A stretch of 64,000 nucleotides of DNA from Candidatus Saccharimonadota bacterium (GTDB lineage Bacteria > Patescibacteriota > Saccharimonadia > Saccharimonadales > Saccharimonadaceae), in the NCBI GenBank assembly GCA_030445265.1, contig JAUCSC010000001.1, positions 418,494 through 482,493 of the forward strand, in the 5' to 3' direction. A model generated the notes under the pieces. It was not told the origin of the DNA. It saw nothing but the letters and a program-made list of their open reading frames with translations, and did no database searches. Within the stretch, counting starts at the first letter, position 1, and each line of letters starts with the position of its first letter. The position numbers and the translations under genes were made by a program. Positions 8,374-17,457 of this stretch are shown here, in pieces.

Positions 8374-9738
8374 ATGTTTGAATATCCGGTGGTGTTTGTT
8401 GACATTGAGACGACAGGAGGAAGTTACCGAAATAGCCGGGTACTTGAAGTTGCGGCAATTCGTGTCGAAAATGGGGTCATCACTGGAGAGTTCAGTTCTC
8501 TCGTTCATCCCGGGACATCGATACCGCCAAAAATCACTCAGATAACTGGTATTACGGAACACGATATTGTCGATGCTCCAGCATTTGAAGACATCGCGGA
8601 CGAATTGCATGAAATTCTCCAGGGGGCTATCTTTGTCGCACATAATGTTCGTTTCGACTATTCATTTTTGAAACAAGAGTTCTCCCTCGTGGGCACGGAC
8701 TTTCATCCAAAATTACTATGCACTGTCCGCTTGTCACGCTTGCTGTATGCCGATAGGCAAGGGCATAGCCTCGGCAAACTCATTGAGAGACATTCTATAC
8801 CATATCGGTTTAGACACCGAGCGCTCGATGATGCGAGAGCTATCCATTACTTTTCTCAATTAGCCTACGATGAGCACGGCAAAGCAGTCTTTGAGGACGC
8901 CGTCAACCGCCAGCTCCGTTCTCAGTACGTACCATCACATCTTGATTCGTCGGAAATCGAGACAATTAAAGATGAGCCAGGCGTGTATATATTTGAAGAT
9001 GAACAGCGAACACCGATATACATCGGTAAGAGTATTCATCTGAAAAAAAGAGTCGTCTCACACTTCCAAGACCAGGCCGCACGGGAACTAAAAATGTCCC
9101 AACACGTTCACCACGTCAGGGTCATACCGACTCAGAATGAACTGTCGGCACTCCTACTCGAATCTCAGATGGTAAAAGAGCATAAGCCGCTATACAACCG
9201 TCAGCTTCGCCGTGTATCGAAATACGCACTGCTCGTAAAGAGCACGGTAGATGAATACGCCACATTACGCATAGACTCGGGAACGGTTGACGAAGCTGCC
9301 GACCTGGGTATTATTTATGGGTTGTATGAAAGTAGGACGAAGGCAAAAAATCGTATTATTGAGCTGACAAAGACATTCCAGCTGTGTCCGAAACTCATGG
9401 GCTTTGAAAATACGAAGACCGCCTGCTTTTCGCATTCACTAGGACGCTGCAAGGGTGCCTGTATCGGCCTCGAAGAGGCTGCATCATACAATCGCCGCTT
9501 CGAACTCGCTTTGATGCACAGCAAGCTTGAAGCATGGCCGTACAAAAATGCCATCGCCATTCCCTTCGACGCAATAAGCGGCGTTGTTATCAATAATTGG
9601 ATGGTCCAAGGCTTTTATGACTCGGGTGAGCCAGAACCCGTCCATCAATACGATTCTTACTTTGATCTTGATGAATATAAGATTATTCGAAGATTCATAC
9701 GTACCAATGCCGCCTCGATCATACCACTAGCACCGTAG
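8374..9738 (+). CDS. DnaQ-like exonuclease fused to a GIY-YIG (UvrC/Cho-like) nuclease
   Basis: Residues 5-170 are a DEDD 3'-5' exonuclease: VDIETTG carries the first Asp/Glu pair (residues 10 and 12), AHNVRFDYSFL is motif II, and HRALDDA is motif III. Residues 200-285 are a GIY-YIG nuclease (GVYIF, PIYIGKS, LKKRVVSHF) of the UvrC/Cho type. The C-terminal part includes a Cys-bearing CFSHSLGRCKGAC segment resembling the UvrC family. Similar DnaQ/GIY-YIG fusions are known in several bacteria and are thought to act in repair. TATAAT lies 8 nt before the ATG, suggesting a leaderless mRNA. Confidence 0.87.
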   Translation: MFEYPVVFVDIETTGGSYRNSRVLEVAAIRVENGVITGEFSSLVHPGTSIPPKITQITGITEHDIVDAPAFEDIADELHEILQGAIFVAHNVRFDYSFLKQEFSLVGTDFHPKLLCTVRLSRLLYADRQGHSLGKLIERHSIPYRFRHRALDDARAIHYFSQLAYDEHGKAVFEDAVNRQLRSQYVPSHLDSSEIETIKDEPGVYIFEDEQRTPIYIGKSIHLKKRVVSHFQDQAARELKMSQHVHHVRVIPTQNELSALLLESQMVKEHKPLYNRQLRRVSKYALLVKSTVDEYATLRIDSGTVDEAADLGIIYGLYESRTKAKNRIIELTKTFQLCPKLMGFENTKTACFSHSLGRCKGACIGLEEAASYNRRFELALMHSKLEAWPYKNAIAIPFDAISGVVINNWMVQGFYDSGEPEPVHQYDSYFDLDEYKIIRRFIRTNAASIIPLAP

Positions 9739-9771
9739 GGCCAGTATCAACGCAGAAGGAAGCGGCCAGAC

Positions 9772-11412
9772 CTACGCTTTTGAGCCGATAAGGAGCACTT
9801 CGCCGCCGATAGAATCGCGGAAATAGCCGTCGTGACTGACGTAGAGAATGGCGCCAGAGTATTTACTGAGTGCTGTTTCCAGCTCCTCAATACTCGGCAG
9901 ATCAAGGTGATTGGTCGGTTCATCGAGGATCAGTAGCTGGGGATCATTGGCTAACATTGTGATGAGTTGAAAGCGCGCCTTTTGGCCACCGCTCAGCCGC
10001 CTGATAGGCACTTTTCCGTCGCCTTCCGTAAAAAGATAATCATTCATCAGGCTGCGAACTTTTGTCGTCGTGATTGAAAGGTCACGATCCAGGTACATTT
10101 GTTCGATTGCCTGCTCGAGCGGGAGGTCAAAGTATGTCGGTGACACTTCTTGCTCATAGACGCCAATACGGACTTGCTTATCGACAGTGACCTCGCCTTT
10201 ATAAACGGTAGGGGATGTATCACCAAGAATTGCTTTTATCAGCGTCGTTTTTCCTGCGCCGTTACGACCGCGGAATTCCATCGCTTCACCCTCACGGAGG
10301 TCGATATTAATGCCCTCAAAAAGCGGCGCGTCATAGCCCAGACTAAGATCGCGTGCTGACAGCAAGATATGTTTGCTCCGTGATTCATCACTTTTCAAAT
10401 CAATCCGGACGTTACGTGCCTTGAACTTTTGGTACTGATTGGCAACTTTGTAATTCAGTTCGGCGGCCGAATCCTTATCGATCCAAAACGTTGGTTTCTC
10501 TTTTGCTTGGAGCTCAGCCAGCTCTTTACGCGATATCTCTTCGAGTCGTTTGAATTTTTGAATCGTACCAGGATTACGTGATTTTTCTTTCAATCGCTGA
10601 TAGTCAATCACTTTGACCTTAAGATTTGCGATACGCTTTTCGATCATTTCGAATTCGTTCATTTGACTACCGGTTGAAACAGCATTCTGCTTCAAATAAG
10701 CATCATAATTGCCCTTGTAGCTATCCGAACCGCCATCTTTTAACTCGACAATGCGATCAACTTCACGCAGAACATCACGATCATGAGTAATAACCAGGAT
10801 GGCTTCGCGGGCATTTTTCATCCACTCGATAAACTGGGCTTTTGCAATATAGTCCATGTGGTTCGTCGGCTCATCGATAAGAGCAAGCTGAGCATCAGAA
10901 TGCATGATTTTTACGACTTCAATGAGTCGCTTTTGACCGCCTGATAGTGTTGAGAATTTCTTATGAGCAACATTTGGAAGCTGGAAGTTGTCCAGCTCAC
11001 GCTCGATCTGTTCTTCAATTTGATAGAACCCTTTATCATCAAATCGCTGCAGAGCTTCCGTATAGGCTTCAATCATTTTTAAATTATCGCCCATGGTTTC
11101 GGGGTATGTTTCCATGATGTGGCTTAGGTCAGCATACTCGGGCAAACCAGCCAGGACGTATTGGAGGACTGTCTGATCGCCGACATCGTGATGTTCCTGT
11201 TGGGTAGCAACGACGACGGAACCCCGCTTGAATATAATTTCACCGGTAAAGTCTTTGTCTGAACCAGCCAGTATACCGAATAATGTCGACTTTCCAACAC
11301 CGTTTCTACCAATAACACCGATTTTTTCGGCATCATCAACAGAGAACCGAATGTTCGACATAAGCGACTTTGGTCCAAATGATTTTTCTGTAACCGTAAC
11401 GTCTGCAATCAT
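9772..11412 (-). CDS. ABC-F family ATPase (translation factor/ribosome protection type)
   Basis: There are two ABC ATPase domains with no membrane domain: Walker A GRNGVGKST near residue 35 and GRNGAGKTT near 385, and signature motifs LSGGQKRL and LSGGQKAR. Both Walker B ends read DEPTNH. A charged linker near residues 245-330 fits the P-site tRNA interaction motif. ABC-F proteins bind the ribosome E site and influence elongation or antibiotic sensitivity. The length of 546 is typical. An extended -10 (TGGTACTAT on the minus strand) lies 9 nt before the ATG. It converges on the DnaQ fusion gene. Confidence 0.92.
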   Translation of the reverse strand: MIADVTVTEKSFGPKSLMSNIRFSVDDAEKIGVIGRNGVGKSTLFGILAGSDKDFTGEIIFKRGSVVVATQQEHHDVGDQTVLQYVLAGLPEYADLSHIMETYPETMGDNLKMIEAYTEALQRFDDKGFYQIEEQIERELDNFQLPNVAHKKFSTLSGGQKRLIEVVKIMHSDAQLALIDEPTNHMDYIAKAQFIEWMKNAREAILVITHDRDVLREVDRIVELKDGGSDSYKGNYDAYLKQNAVSTGSQMNEFEMIEKRIANLKVKVIDYQRLKEKSRNPGTIQKFKRLEEISRKELAELQAKEKPTFWIDKDSAAELNYKVANQYQKFKARNVRIDLKSDESRSKHILLSARDLSLGYDAPLFEGINIDLREGEAMEFRGRNGAGKTTLIKAILGDTSPTVYKGEVTVDKQVRIGVYEQEVSPTYFDLPLEQAIEQMYLDRDLSITTTKVRSLMNDYLFTEGDGKVPIRRLSGGQKARFQLITMLANDPQLLILDEPTNHLDLPSIEELETALSKYSGAILYVSHDGYFRDSIGGEVLLIGSKA

Positions 11413-11615
11413 ACCTGTACCATAGTACCATTCTATGACCCCTGATGTCTTGGGGGAGAACTTTATAATTTGCTAATTAATCATATTCCCAATATTGTGG
11501 TGCTATTCTAGCAAGCTAAACTGTGACGATTGACTCATTACTTTGGTAATTCTACATACCGTCCGTTTCAACAAACAACCTTAATCACACACAGTTTTAA
11601 TGGTACTATTATCGT

Positions 11616-12149
11616 ATGATTTCGGAGCGAGACCCATTCCTGCGTTTACAAGTACAGCCTGATTTTCCCGCAAGCGACTAATCCGAAGAGAACACTGAGC
11701 TACTTCCATACATTTTAGAAGGAAGTGGCACAGAGGCTCAAGCTGCGCACTTACGACATGACCAACGAGCGCTTTATGAAGTTGCCCATAGAGCTCTTTT
11801 ATTTTCCGATTATCCGGCAAAGAATTCACCTGACGAGTATCAAGCCTTTACGCTTGGGTTTGCGGCGTTTGAGGCTATTTCCTCCGCCGTTCGTCCTCCG
11901 CAGGTGTATGACATGTCTCTTGCGGCCGTCAATGCCTATTTATATTACATAGAACCAAATCACTTTGCTGATTTCGAGCTATCAAAGCGAATGAAGAACT
12001 GGCCGAATGATTATCCCAACACACATATCGTCATTACTACAATCGGTTTACGACGTAAGGAAACTATGAATGAACTACGTGCAAGGACAATTGGCGCTCA
12101 TATTGCATTCGAGTTGCAGATGCCAGTTACCATCGAAGATTCAATCTAA
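11616..12149 (+). pseudogene. Gene interrupted by a single in-frame TAA
   Basis: One reading frame runs from ATG 11616 to the TAA at 12147-12149 and would give about 176 residues, broken only by TAA at 11679-11681 (codon 22). The frame continues coherently after the stop (SEENTELLPY, then a helical stretch through YLYYIEP). There is no ATG, GTG or TTG in this frame until GTG 11904. TACTAT with an upstream TG lies 6 nt before the first ATG, so the promoter and start look intact. It is a nonsense-mutated gene, or a base error if the codon is really CAA or similar. No family is recognised. Confidence 0.6.
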
Positions 12150-12186
12150 CTCGTGCTTGTACCTGCATACCATCGAATAGTAAACT

Positions 12187-13227
12187 GTGATGCATATGCA
12201 AGAGAGTTATGAGCGCACCACCGGAAAAAACATTCCGGCAGAATACCTACGCGATAATCCATTATTCTCAGAGGCTTACGCCCGTCAAGATAATTTAAGC
12301 CGACGTCACTTTAAGACATATGAAGATGCTCACACTCAGGCATTCAAAAACTGCGATGTCCTGAATAGGAAACTCGAACAAGCCGGAGCGAAAGGTCAGT
12401 TTGTCACAATATCCGCATTAGAATATATGCATACGACGGTGGCGATAGAGCCCAGTACGGGAAGTCATGTCATCCAGTCGGTCTTTGTTACACCCGAAGA
12501 GAAGGCTGATATGCCGTTTGAACCCATAGTCTTCAGCGCGCAGCTCGAAGGGTTCGCACCGACTGTCCGAGCACAGGCATCAGAAAAAAGTAAGATGCAG
12601 TCTTTTTTTCCTGAGATTAACTATCAATTTCTTGAAAGTGAGCGCGTCGCGTTACCAATCTTTGAAGGCAATCTCTATGGATTTGCACCGATAAAAACCA
12701 CGATCCTGGAATTCCACGCCGATAAGGAACGTGAAGACAGCGGCATAGCAATAGGAAATCTGCTTAATATTGAAGGGCCCCATGCGAGCGCCATCCACGA
12801 AATCGATGAAATTTTACTCTCAGATCAAAAGTATACTCACGAGGGACTGGCTCGAATCGGTTATTTATTTCGTGAAGAACTGACAAAAGGGGAAATACTA
12901 CCCGATAAAGCCATGCACGCTCTTATCGATCTCGTGAAGGCTCGCCTAGGCTTTTACGGCGATCGCGTGTTCCAGCTGGATTTGCAATTTGTATCAACAT
13001 TCTCTGAAAAGTCACCAGGTGCAAGAGAAATCTTCATAGAACCACTGCCTGCATCGTTGTCAGTTAAAGATTTAATATTGTCATCATACTATTATTACGA
13101 CGAGGGCCAGTGGCGCTACGATCCGGATACCATGGCTCTTTCTCTGGTGCTGGATCCGTTAGACGGATCAGACAAAGATTTCCTCGTCGCACAGTTTGAA
13201 AATATCAATTCAATTTCGCCAGAATAA
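12187..13227 (+). CDS. Hypothetical 346-residue protein
   Basis: I do not recognise a family. It is a soluble protein with no signal peptide or membrane span. Three possible starts are clustered: GTG 12187, ATG 12190 and ATG 12196. No ribosome binding site distinguishes them, and TAAACT at 12181-12186 would suit a leaderless start at 12196. Notable patches are FFPEINYQFLESE near residue 138 and LVLDPLDGSDKDFLV near the end. It lies just downstream of the interrupted gene, and the two may once have been co-transcribed. Confidence 0.72.
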   Translation: MMHMQESYERTTGKNIPAEYLRDNPLFSEAYARQDNLSRRHFKTYEDAHTQAFKNCDVLNRKLEQAGAKGQFVTISALEYMHTTVAIEPSTGSHVIQSVFVTPEEKADMPFEPIVFSAQLEGFAPTVRAQASEKSKMQSFFPEINYQFLESERVALPIFEGNLYGFAPIKTTILEFHADKEREDSGIAIGNLLNIEGPHASAIHEIDEILLSDQKYTHEGLARIGYLFREELTKGEILPDKAMHALIDLVKARLGFYGDRVFQLDLQFVSTFSEKSPGAREIFIEPLPASLSVKDLILSSYYYYDEGQWRYDPDTMALSLVLDPLDGSDKDFLVAQFENINSISPE

Positions 13228-13266
13228 TATTGTGGCCTCCTGACATGTTTTACGAAAAAAAGTAAG

Positions 13267-13731
13267 TTACGAGGCTATGTCGAGGCGCATGCGCGGAAAT
13301 TCATCATCAAGCTCTAAACGATAATCGCGAATCTCGGTGAAGCCAAGTTTCCGGTAAAAACGGACTGCCTCAGGAGCGGAATATAGTTCGAGCGCACGAC
13401 GACCATCATTAATAGCAGTCTGAGATAAGCATCGTATCATGAAGCTCCCAACACCCGAACGCTGCCGCTCTGGTCTCGTCGCCATGCCATTAATCCAGCC
13501 ATAATCGCGGCAAAGACTTGGCGTATAATTGGCAACGCCAAGTACCCGACCAGCCTCACAAGCAACATATGTTTGCTGCCCATTAAACTCTTCGAGTAAA
13601 CGCGATAAGTCCGAAAAGTCACCATACTCAGCGTACTGATTTATTTGTGCGTATATCGCTAAGACGTCACGGTGAACCGGTTCACTAAGATGATCGATGA
13701 CAAGTGGCATATCGACACGGGAAATTTCCAT
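13267..13731 (-). CDS. GNAT-family N-acetyltransferase
   Basis: The GNAT acetyl-CoA site is seen as RPERQRSGVGSFMIRCL near residues 88-104 (the Q/RxxGxG/A motif), followed by ALELYSAPEAVRFYRKLGF, the classical C-terminal motif B. Length 154 is typical for a single-domain GNAT. The acceptor (amine, peptide or drug) cannot be told from sequence. A TATAAC box precedes the ATG by 8 nt. It converges on the 12187 gene and diverges from the DNA glycosylase. Confidence 0.85.
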   Translation of the reverse strand: MEISRVDMPLVIDHLSEPVHRDVLAIYAQINQYAEYGDFSDLSRLLEEFNGQQTYVACEAGRVLGVANYTPSLCRDYGWINGMATRPERQRSGVGSFMIRCLSQTAINDGRRALELYSAPEAVRFYRKLGFTEIRDYRLELDDEFPRMRLDIAS

Positions 13732-13808
13732 ACCGTCTTGTTATACTCTTTTTTCTCCAGTAATCAATCGCGTTGCCGGCGTACGATGAGCACTGTTAAA
13801 ATATATCC

Positions 13809-14384
13809 ATGGATCAGTCTCTAGATTTTCTTGACGGTGACGTTATTATTGCAGCTCAGCGGCTTCTTGGTTGTGACCTCATCCGAAACATCGACGGCAC
13901 GACCGTACGAGCCCGTATCATAGAGACCGAAGCCTACGACCAGTCAGACGTTGCTAGCCATAGTTACAAAGGTCGTACGCCGCGAACCGACGTCATGTTT
14001 GGCCCGGCGGGTCATTTATATGTCTACTTTACCTACGGTATGCATTACTGCTGCAATATCGTCGTAGGCCCGGAGAATTATGGTGCCGCGGTGTTAATCA
14101 GGGCAGTCGAACCGCTTGATGGAGTTTTATTGCTAGAGAAGCGCCGTCGAAAGTCAGGCATCGAGGTGACAAATGGGCCGGCTAAGTTATGCCAAGCGCT
14201 CGATATCGATAAGGGCCTTAACGGGCATAACCTGCGAGTCAAACCACTTCAGCTTATTGTCAATAAGCCGGTTGATAGGACGTCGATTATCCAGACGTCA
14301 CGAATCGGTATATCTCGTGGCAAGGAGGCCCAATGGCGGTTTTACATAAAAGATAATCCATATGTATCCAAAACCGCCTCGTAA
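13809..14384 (+). CDS. Alkyladenine DNA glycosylase (3-methyladenine DNA glycosylase, AAG/MPG family)
   Basis: This is a monofunctional base-excision glycosylase that removes alkylated purines. The catalytic Glu sits in RIIETEAYDQ (near residue 39), followed by DVASHSYKG and TPRTDVMFGPAGHLYVYFTYGMHYC, all diagnostic of the AAG fold. The length of 191 matches the bacterial family. The -10-like TAAAAT with upstream TG lies 6 nt before ATG 13809. It stands alone ahead of a P-loop kinase. Confidence 0.93.
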   Translation: MDQSLDFLDGDVIIAAQRLLGCDLIRNIDGTTVRARIIETEAYDQSDVASHSYKGRTPRTDVMFGPAGHLYVYFTYGMHYCCNIVVGPENYGAAVLIRAVEPLDGVLLLEKRRRKSGIEVTNGPAKLCQALDIDKGLNGHNLRVKPLQLIVNKPVDRTSIIQTSRIGISRGKEAQWRFYIKDNPYVSKTAS

Positions 14385-14483
14385 TGCACAGCCAGCCAAA
14401 ATCGTATGATGAGCTTTGTACCCGCCCGCAAGGGTAAGCAGAAGTGCTGCATATTACATACTGTCTCTGTTATACTTTGATAT

Positions 14484-15074
14484 ATGAAGTCGTTGAGTCT
14501 TGACCGGCCACATTTGATGGTCATGGTAGGGTTGCCTGGTGCTGGAAAGACCACCTTGGCTGTGCAATTTGCACATACCTTCAAAGCACCAATCATCAGC
14601 TTTGACCGGATTCGTGCTGAATTATTCAATGAGCCAACCTTTAGTAGCGACGAGCAAGAAATTATCGGACGCATAGCGTCTTACATGCTCGAAGAGCTCG
14701 TCAAGACGAACCAATCCATCCTCTATGATGGGCCGACGTTGCTCCGTTCTGAACGTCAAGCTCTTATGAAGCTTGCTCTTGCCGCGGGGTACACGCCGAT
14801 GATTATATGGGTGCAGACGGACCCCGCTGAAGCAAGACGTCGCGCCCTTAAACAGCAAGTCAATAAGGCTGCGCTCAGCCCAAGCCAGTTCATCGCCGCA
14901 ACCAAGCGGTTTACGCCGCCTTCGGCAAATGAGCGTCCTATCGTCGTCAGCGGTAAACATACCTATGCTACTCAGCTAAAGATAATTTTAAAGCACTTGG
15001 TCCAGCCACGTATTGGCGCGGCCGCTACTCACGCCTCGACTGCACGGCCCGGACGCAACATTATTATTCGGTAA
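14484..15074 (+). CDS. P-loop kinase, AAA/zeta-toxin-like
   Basis: Walker A is clear at GLPGAGKTT (residues 16-24), followed by IISFDRIRAELF as in zeta-toxin and polynucleotide-kinase-like small-molecule kinases. TDPAEARRRALKQQ in the second half fits the lid helix. Length is 196. The family phosphorylates sugars, nucleosides or RNA ends; the substrate here is unknown and there is no antitoxin-like partner next to it. TATACT lies 7 nt before the ATG. A related but separate kinase is encoded at 63373-63825. Confidence 0.8.
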   Translation: MKSLSLDRPHLMVMVGLPGAGKTTLAVQFAHTFKAPIISFDRIRAELFNEPTFSSDEQEIIGRIASYMLEELVKTNQSILYDGPTLLRSERQALMKLALAAGYTPMIIWVQTDPAEARRRALKQQVNKAALSPSQFIAATKRFTPPSANERPIVVSGKHTYATQLKIILKHLVQPRIGAAATHASTARPGRNIIIR

Positions 15075-15078
15075 TACT

Positions 15079-15774
15079 ATGTCGATCATTACAGATGAAG
15101 AATTCGGTAAGATCACCATACGAAGGAGCGCAAGGGCCACACAAGTACGGATTCGTGTCGCACCCGATGGAACACTGCGAGCATCTCTGCCGCTTTACGC
15201 TCCTTTATGGGTAGTAAAGCGACTCATCAAGTCATCACGCGATCAATTACGGTCGCTCATTAAAGCTTCCCGGCCGTCCCTAAAGGTAGAAGATGGCATG
15301 CGCATTGGCAAAAGCCACTCGCTGCTCGTGACAAGAACTCATGGAGAAAAGTCGAAGGTCTCGCGTACCAAGCAGCATATTATTGTTGAGCTTGCTGGTC
15401 ATGACGAATTGACAGACGGCCATATTGAAAAAGAGGTGCGCGATATGATCATCGATACGTTAAGAAAAGAAGCGAAAAGCTATTTACCGCGCCGCTTGCA
15501 ATATCTGGCTGACCAAATGGGGATGCACTACGAGCGTGTGCGTTTTTCTCATGCCAGTAGCCGGTGGGGAAGTTGTAGCTCTACGGGTACCATCAGCCTA
15601 AATATTGCTTTGATGAAGCTTCCCTTCGAACTGATTGATTACGTGATAGTACACGAACTGGCACACACGCAGCACATGGACCATAGTAAAGCCTTCTGGC
15701 AGCTGGTACTCGCGATGGATCCACACTATATTCAGCATCGCCGCCTCCTCGGCAAAGAAACTCCATCGATATGA
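15079..15774 (+). CDS. YgjP-type (DUF45) zinc metallopeptidase
   Basis: Residues 175-205 contain the zinc signature HELAHTQHMDHSKAFW, with the HExxH core and a downstream His. It is preceded by SSRWGSCSSTGTISLN, the WGSC motif typical of the YgjP/WLM metallopeptidase family. Its substrates are unproven. An in-frame GTG at 15013 would extend the N-terminus into the preceding gene; ATG 15079, 4 bp after the kinase stop, matches the family length (231 residues) better. Confidence 0.85.
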   Translation: MSIITDEEFGKITIRRSARATQVRIRVAPDGTLRASLPLYAPLWVVKRLIKSSRDQLRSLIKASRPSLKVEDGMRIGKSHSLLVTRTHGEKSKVSRTKQHIIVELAGHDELTDGHIEKEVRDMIIDTLRKEAKSYLPRRLQYLADQMGMHYERVRFSHASSRWGSCSSTGTISLNIALMKLPFELIDYVIVHELAHTQHMDHSKAFWQLVLAMDPHYIQHRRLLGKETPSI

Positions 15775-15801
15775 AGACGGGTACTGTATAATATAAGCAC
15801 T

Positions 15802-17457
15802 ATGTATACGGGTGGACCAACTTATACGCCGCAGGCTGCGCGACTCGTGCGATTTGCAGGTCTCGTTGTCCCATTCGTGCTCTTTATTTATGGCTTGCTC
15901 GTCCAGTACAACCTTGTTGAAACATATCGCTCGCTCAGTAGCGTCGGCATGAACATACCAGTCTTTTACGGGATTATGGTGTCTTGGTTCATATTATCAG
16001 TCGTTCAATATCTACGTCCTAGCAAAACAGCCATCGAGTCGATGCTGCGACTGTTGGCGTATCATTTCTTTGCAGCTGTGTACCTATTACTCGTAACTGG
16101 CATCGCGACACCAATCGTCGCGTTTTGGATTGTTCTTTTGATCGCATCCAGTATTTACTTTGGCAAGAATGGGCTGCTCTTAAGCGTCTTCTGGTTTATC
16201 TGTCTGACGCTCATTGATGTCTTCTTTTTCTCGGCGAATGATCCGACGCTGATCTCATATAACGTCCTTACGCTTATAGCTGTTTCGCTGAGCGGCCTCG
16301 TCGCTATGAGCCTCTCTACTAGCCAAGAGGCGGATCAGGAAGCGCTTGAGCAAAGCAAAAAACAAGAAACGATTCAACGTGACAGAATCCTGACGATCGT
16401 TAACAATCTGACGGATGCCATCATGAGCACCGATATCAATGGGGTGATCCGGATGTATAACGCCGCCAGTCTTAACTTGCTCGATACCAATGAGAGCCTG
16501 AATGGTCAGCAAATCGATAAGATACTGAAGCTTGTCGATCAAGACGACAAGCCGGTACTCATGAGCAAAGAGTTTGGTAAGAGCGCGAGCACCAAGACGC
16601 GCGACGACTTGAATTTTACTTTTAGCGACGGCGAAGAGATTCGGCTTGAAGTTACTTACTCGCCAATCAAGAGTACATTTAGTCGCAATAAACACGCCGA
16701 GGGCCAAGAGGGCTATATCATCATTATGCGCGACATTACCAAGGCTAAAAGTCTGGAAGAAGAACGCGATGAGTTTATTAGTGTCGTCAGCCATGAGCTA
16801 CGCACACCAATCACTATCGTCGAAGGGACTTTATCGAACCTCCAGTTAATGCTCGAAAAAAATAAGAAAGTTGATCTCAAGCCAAACGTCGACATGGCCC
16901 ATGACCAGACACTCTACCTCGCGAAAATGGTGAATGATCTCAGTACCCTGTCACGAGCTGAGCGCGGTGTGGCCGATACGCCAGAAACAATTAGTGTCGG
17001 TGACCTGGTGAAGACAATGCACGAGCGCTACAGCGACGAAGCTAGTGCAAAGAGTCTTCACTTTGATCTTGATGCATCTCCAAAGCTTGGACAAATTCAT
17101 GTCAGTCGCTTGTATGTCGAAGAGCTGCTGCAAAACTTCATCACAAACGCAATCAAGTACACCAAGAAGGGGACCGTCACCCTCATTACCACCCAGAACG
17201 ATAAAGAAGTAACTTTCACCGTTAAAGATACCGGCATAGGCATTAGTAAAACAGACCAGGCAAAAGTGTTTGAAAAATTCTACCGCTCTGAAGATTATCG
17301 TACGCGCGAGACCAACGGTACTGGCCTTGGCTTGTACGTTGCGGCGAAGCTTTCCCATAAGCTCCACACCCATATTACGCTGACGAGCAGGCTGAATCAT
17401 GGATCAGCATTTAGCTTCTCTCTGCCTCTCGTGCCTTCGACTGATAAAACCGTCTAG
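15802..17457 (+). CDS. Membrane-anchored PAS sensor histidine kinase
   Basis: The N-terminal 175 residues form about six hydrophobic segments. A PAS domain follows (about 195-315), then a HisKA dimerisation domain with SVVSHELRTP (His near 331) and a HATPase domain with NAIKYT near 448 and GTGLGLY near 507. No response regulator is adjacent, so it is an orphan kinase here. TATAAT at 15787-15792 with an upstream TG sits 9 nt before the ATG. Its stop codon shares the palindrome CTAG with the convergent glycosyltransferase. Confidence 0.9.
   Translation: MYTGGPTYTPQAARLVRFAGLVVPFVLFIYGLLVQYNLVETYRSLSSVGMNIPVFYGIMVSWFILSVVQYLRPSKTAIESMLRLLAYHFFAAVYLLLVTGIATPIVAFWIVLLIASSIYFGKNGLLLSVFWFICLTLIDVFFFSANDPTLISYNVLTLIAVSLSGLVAMSLSTSQEADQEALEQSKKQETIQRDRILTIVNNLTDAIMSTDINGVIRMYNAASLNLLDTNESLNGQQIDKILKLVDQDDKPVLMSKEFGKSASTKTRDDLNFTFSDGEEIRLEVTYSPIKSTFSRNKHAEGQEGYIIIMRDITKAKSLEEERDEFISVVSHELRTPITIVEGTLSNLQLMLEKNKKVDLKPNVDMAHDQTLYLAKMVNDLSTLSRAERGVADTPETISVGDLVKTMHERYSDEASAKSLHFDLDASPKLGQIHVSRLYVEELLQNFITNAIKYTKKGTVTLITTQNDKEVTFTVKDTGIGISKTDQAKVFEKFYRSEDYRTRETNGTGLGLYVAAKLSHKLHTHITLTSRLNHGSAFSFSLPLVPSTDKTV

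Noticed and set aside
15013..15078. N-terminal extension of the YgjP-like metallopeptidase
   Set aside because: It overlaps the preceding kinase gene and adds residues not expected in the family; ATG 15079 is better.
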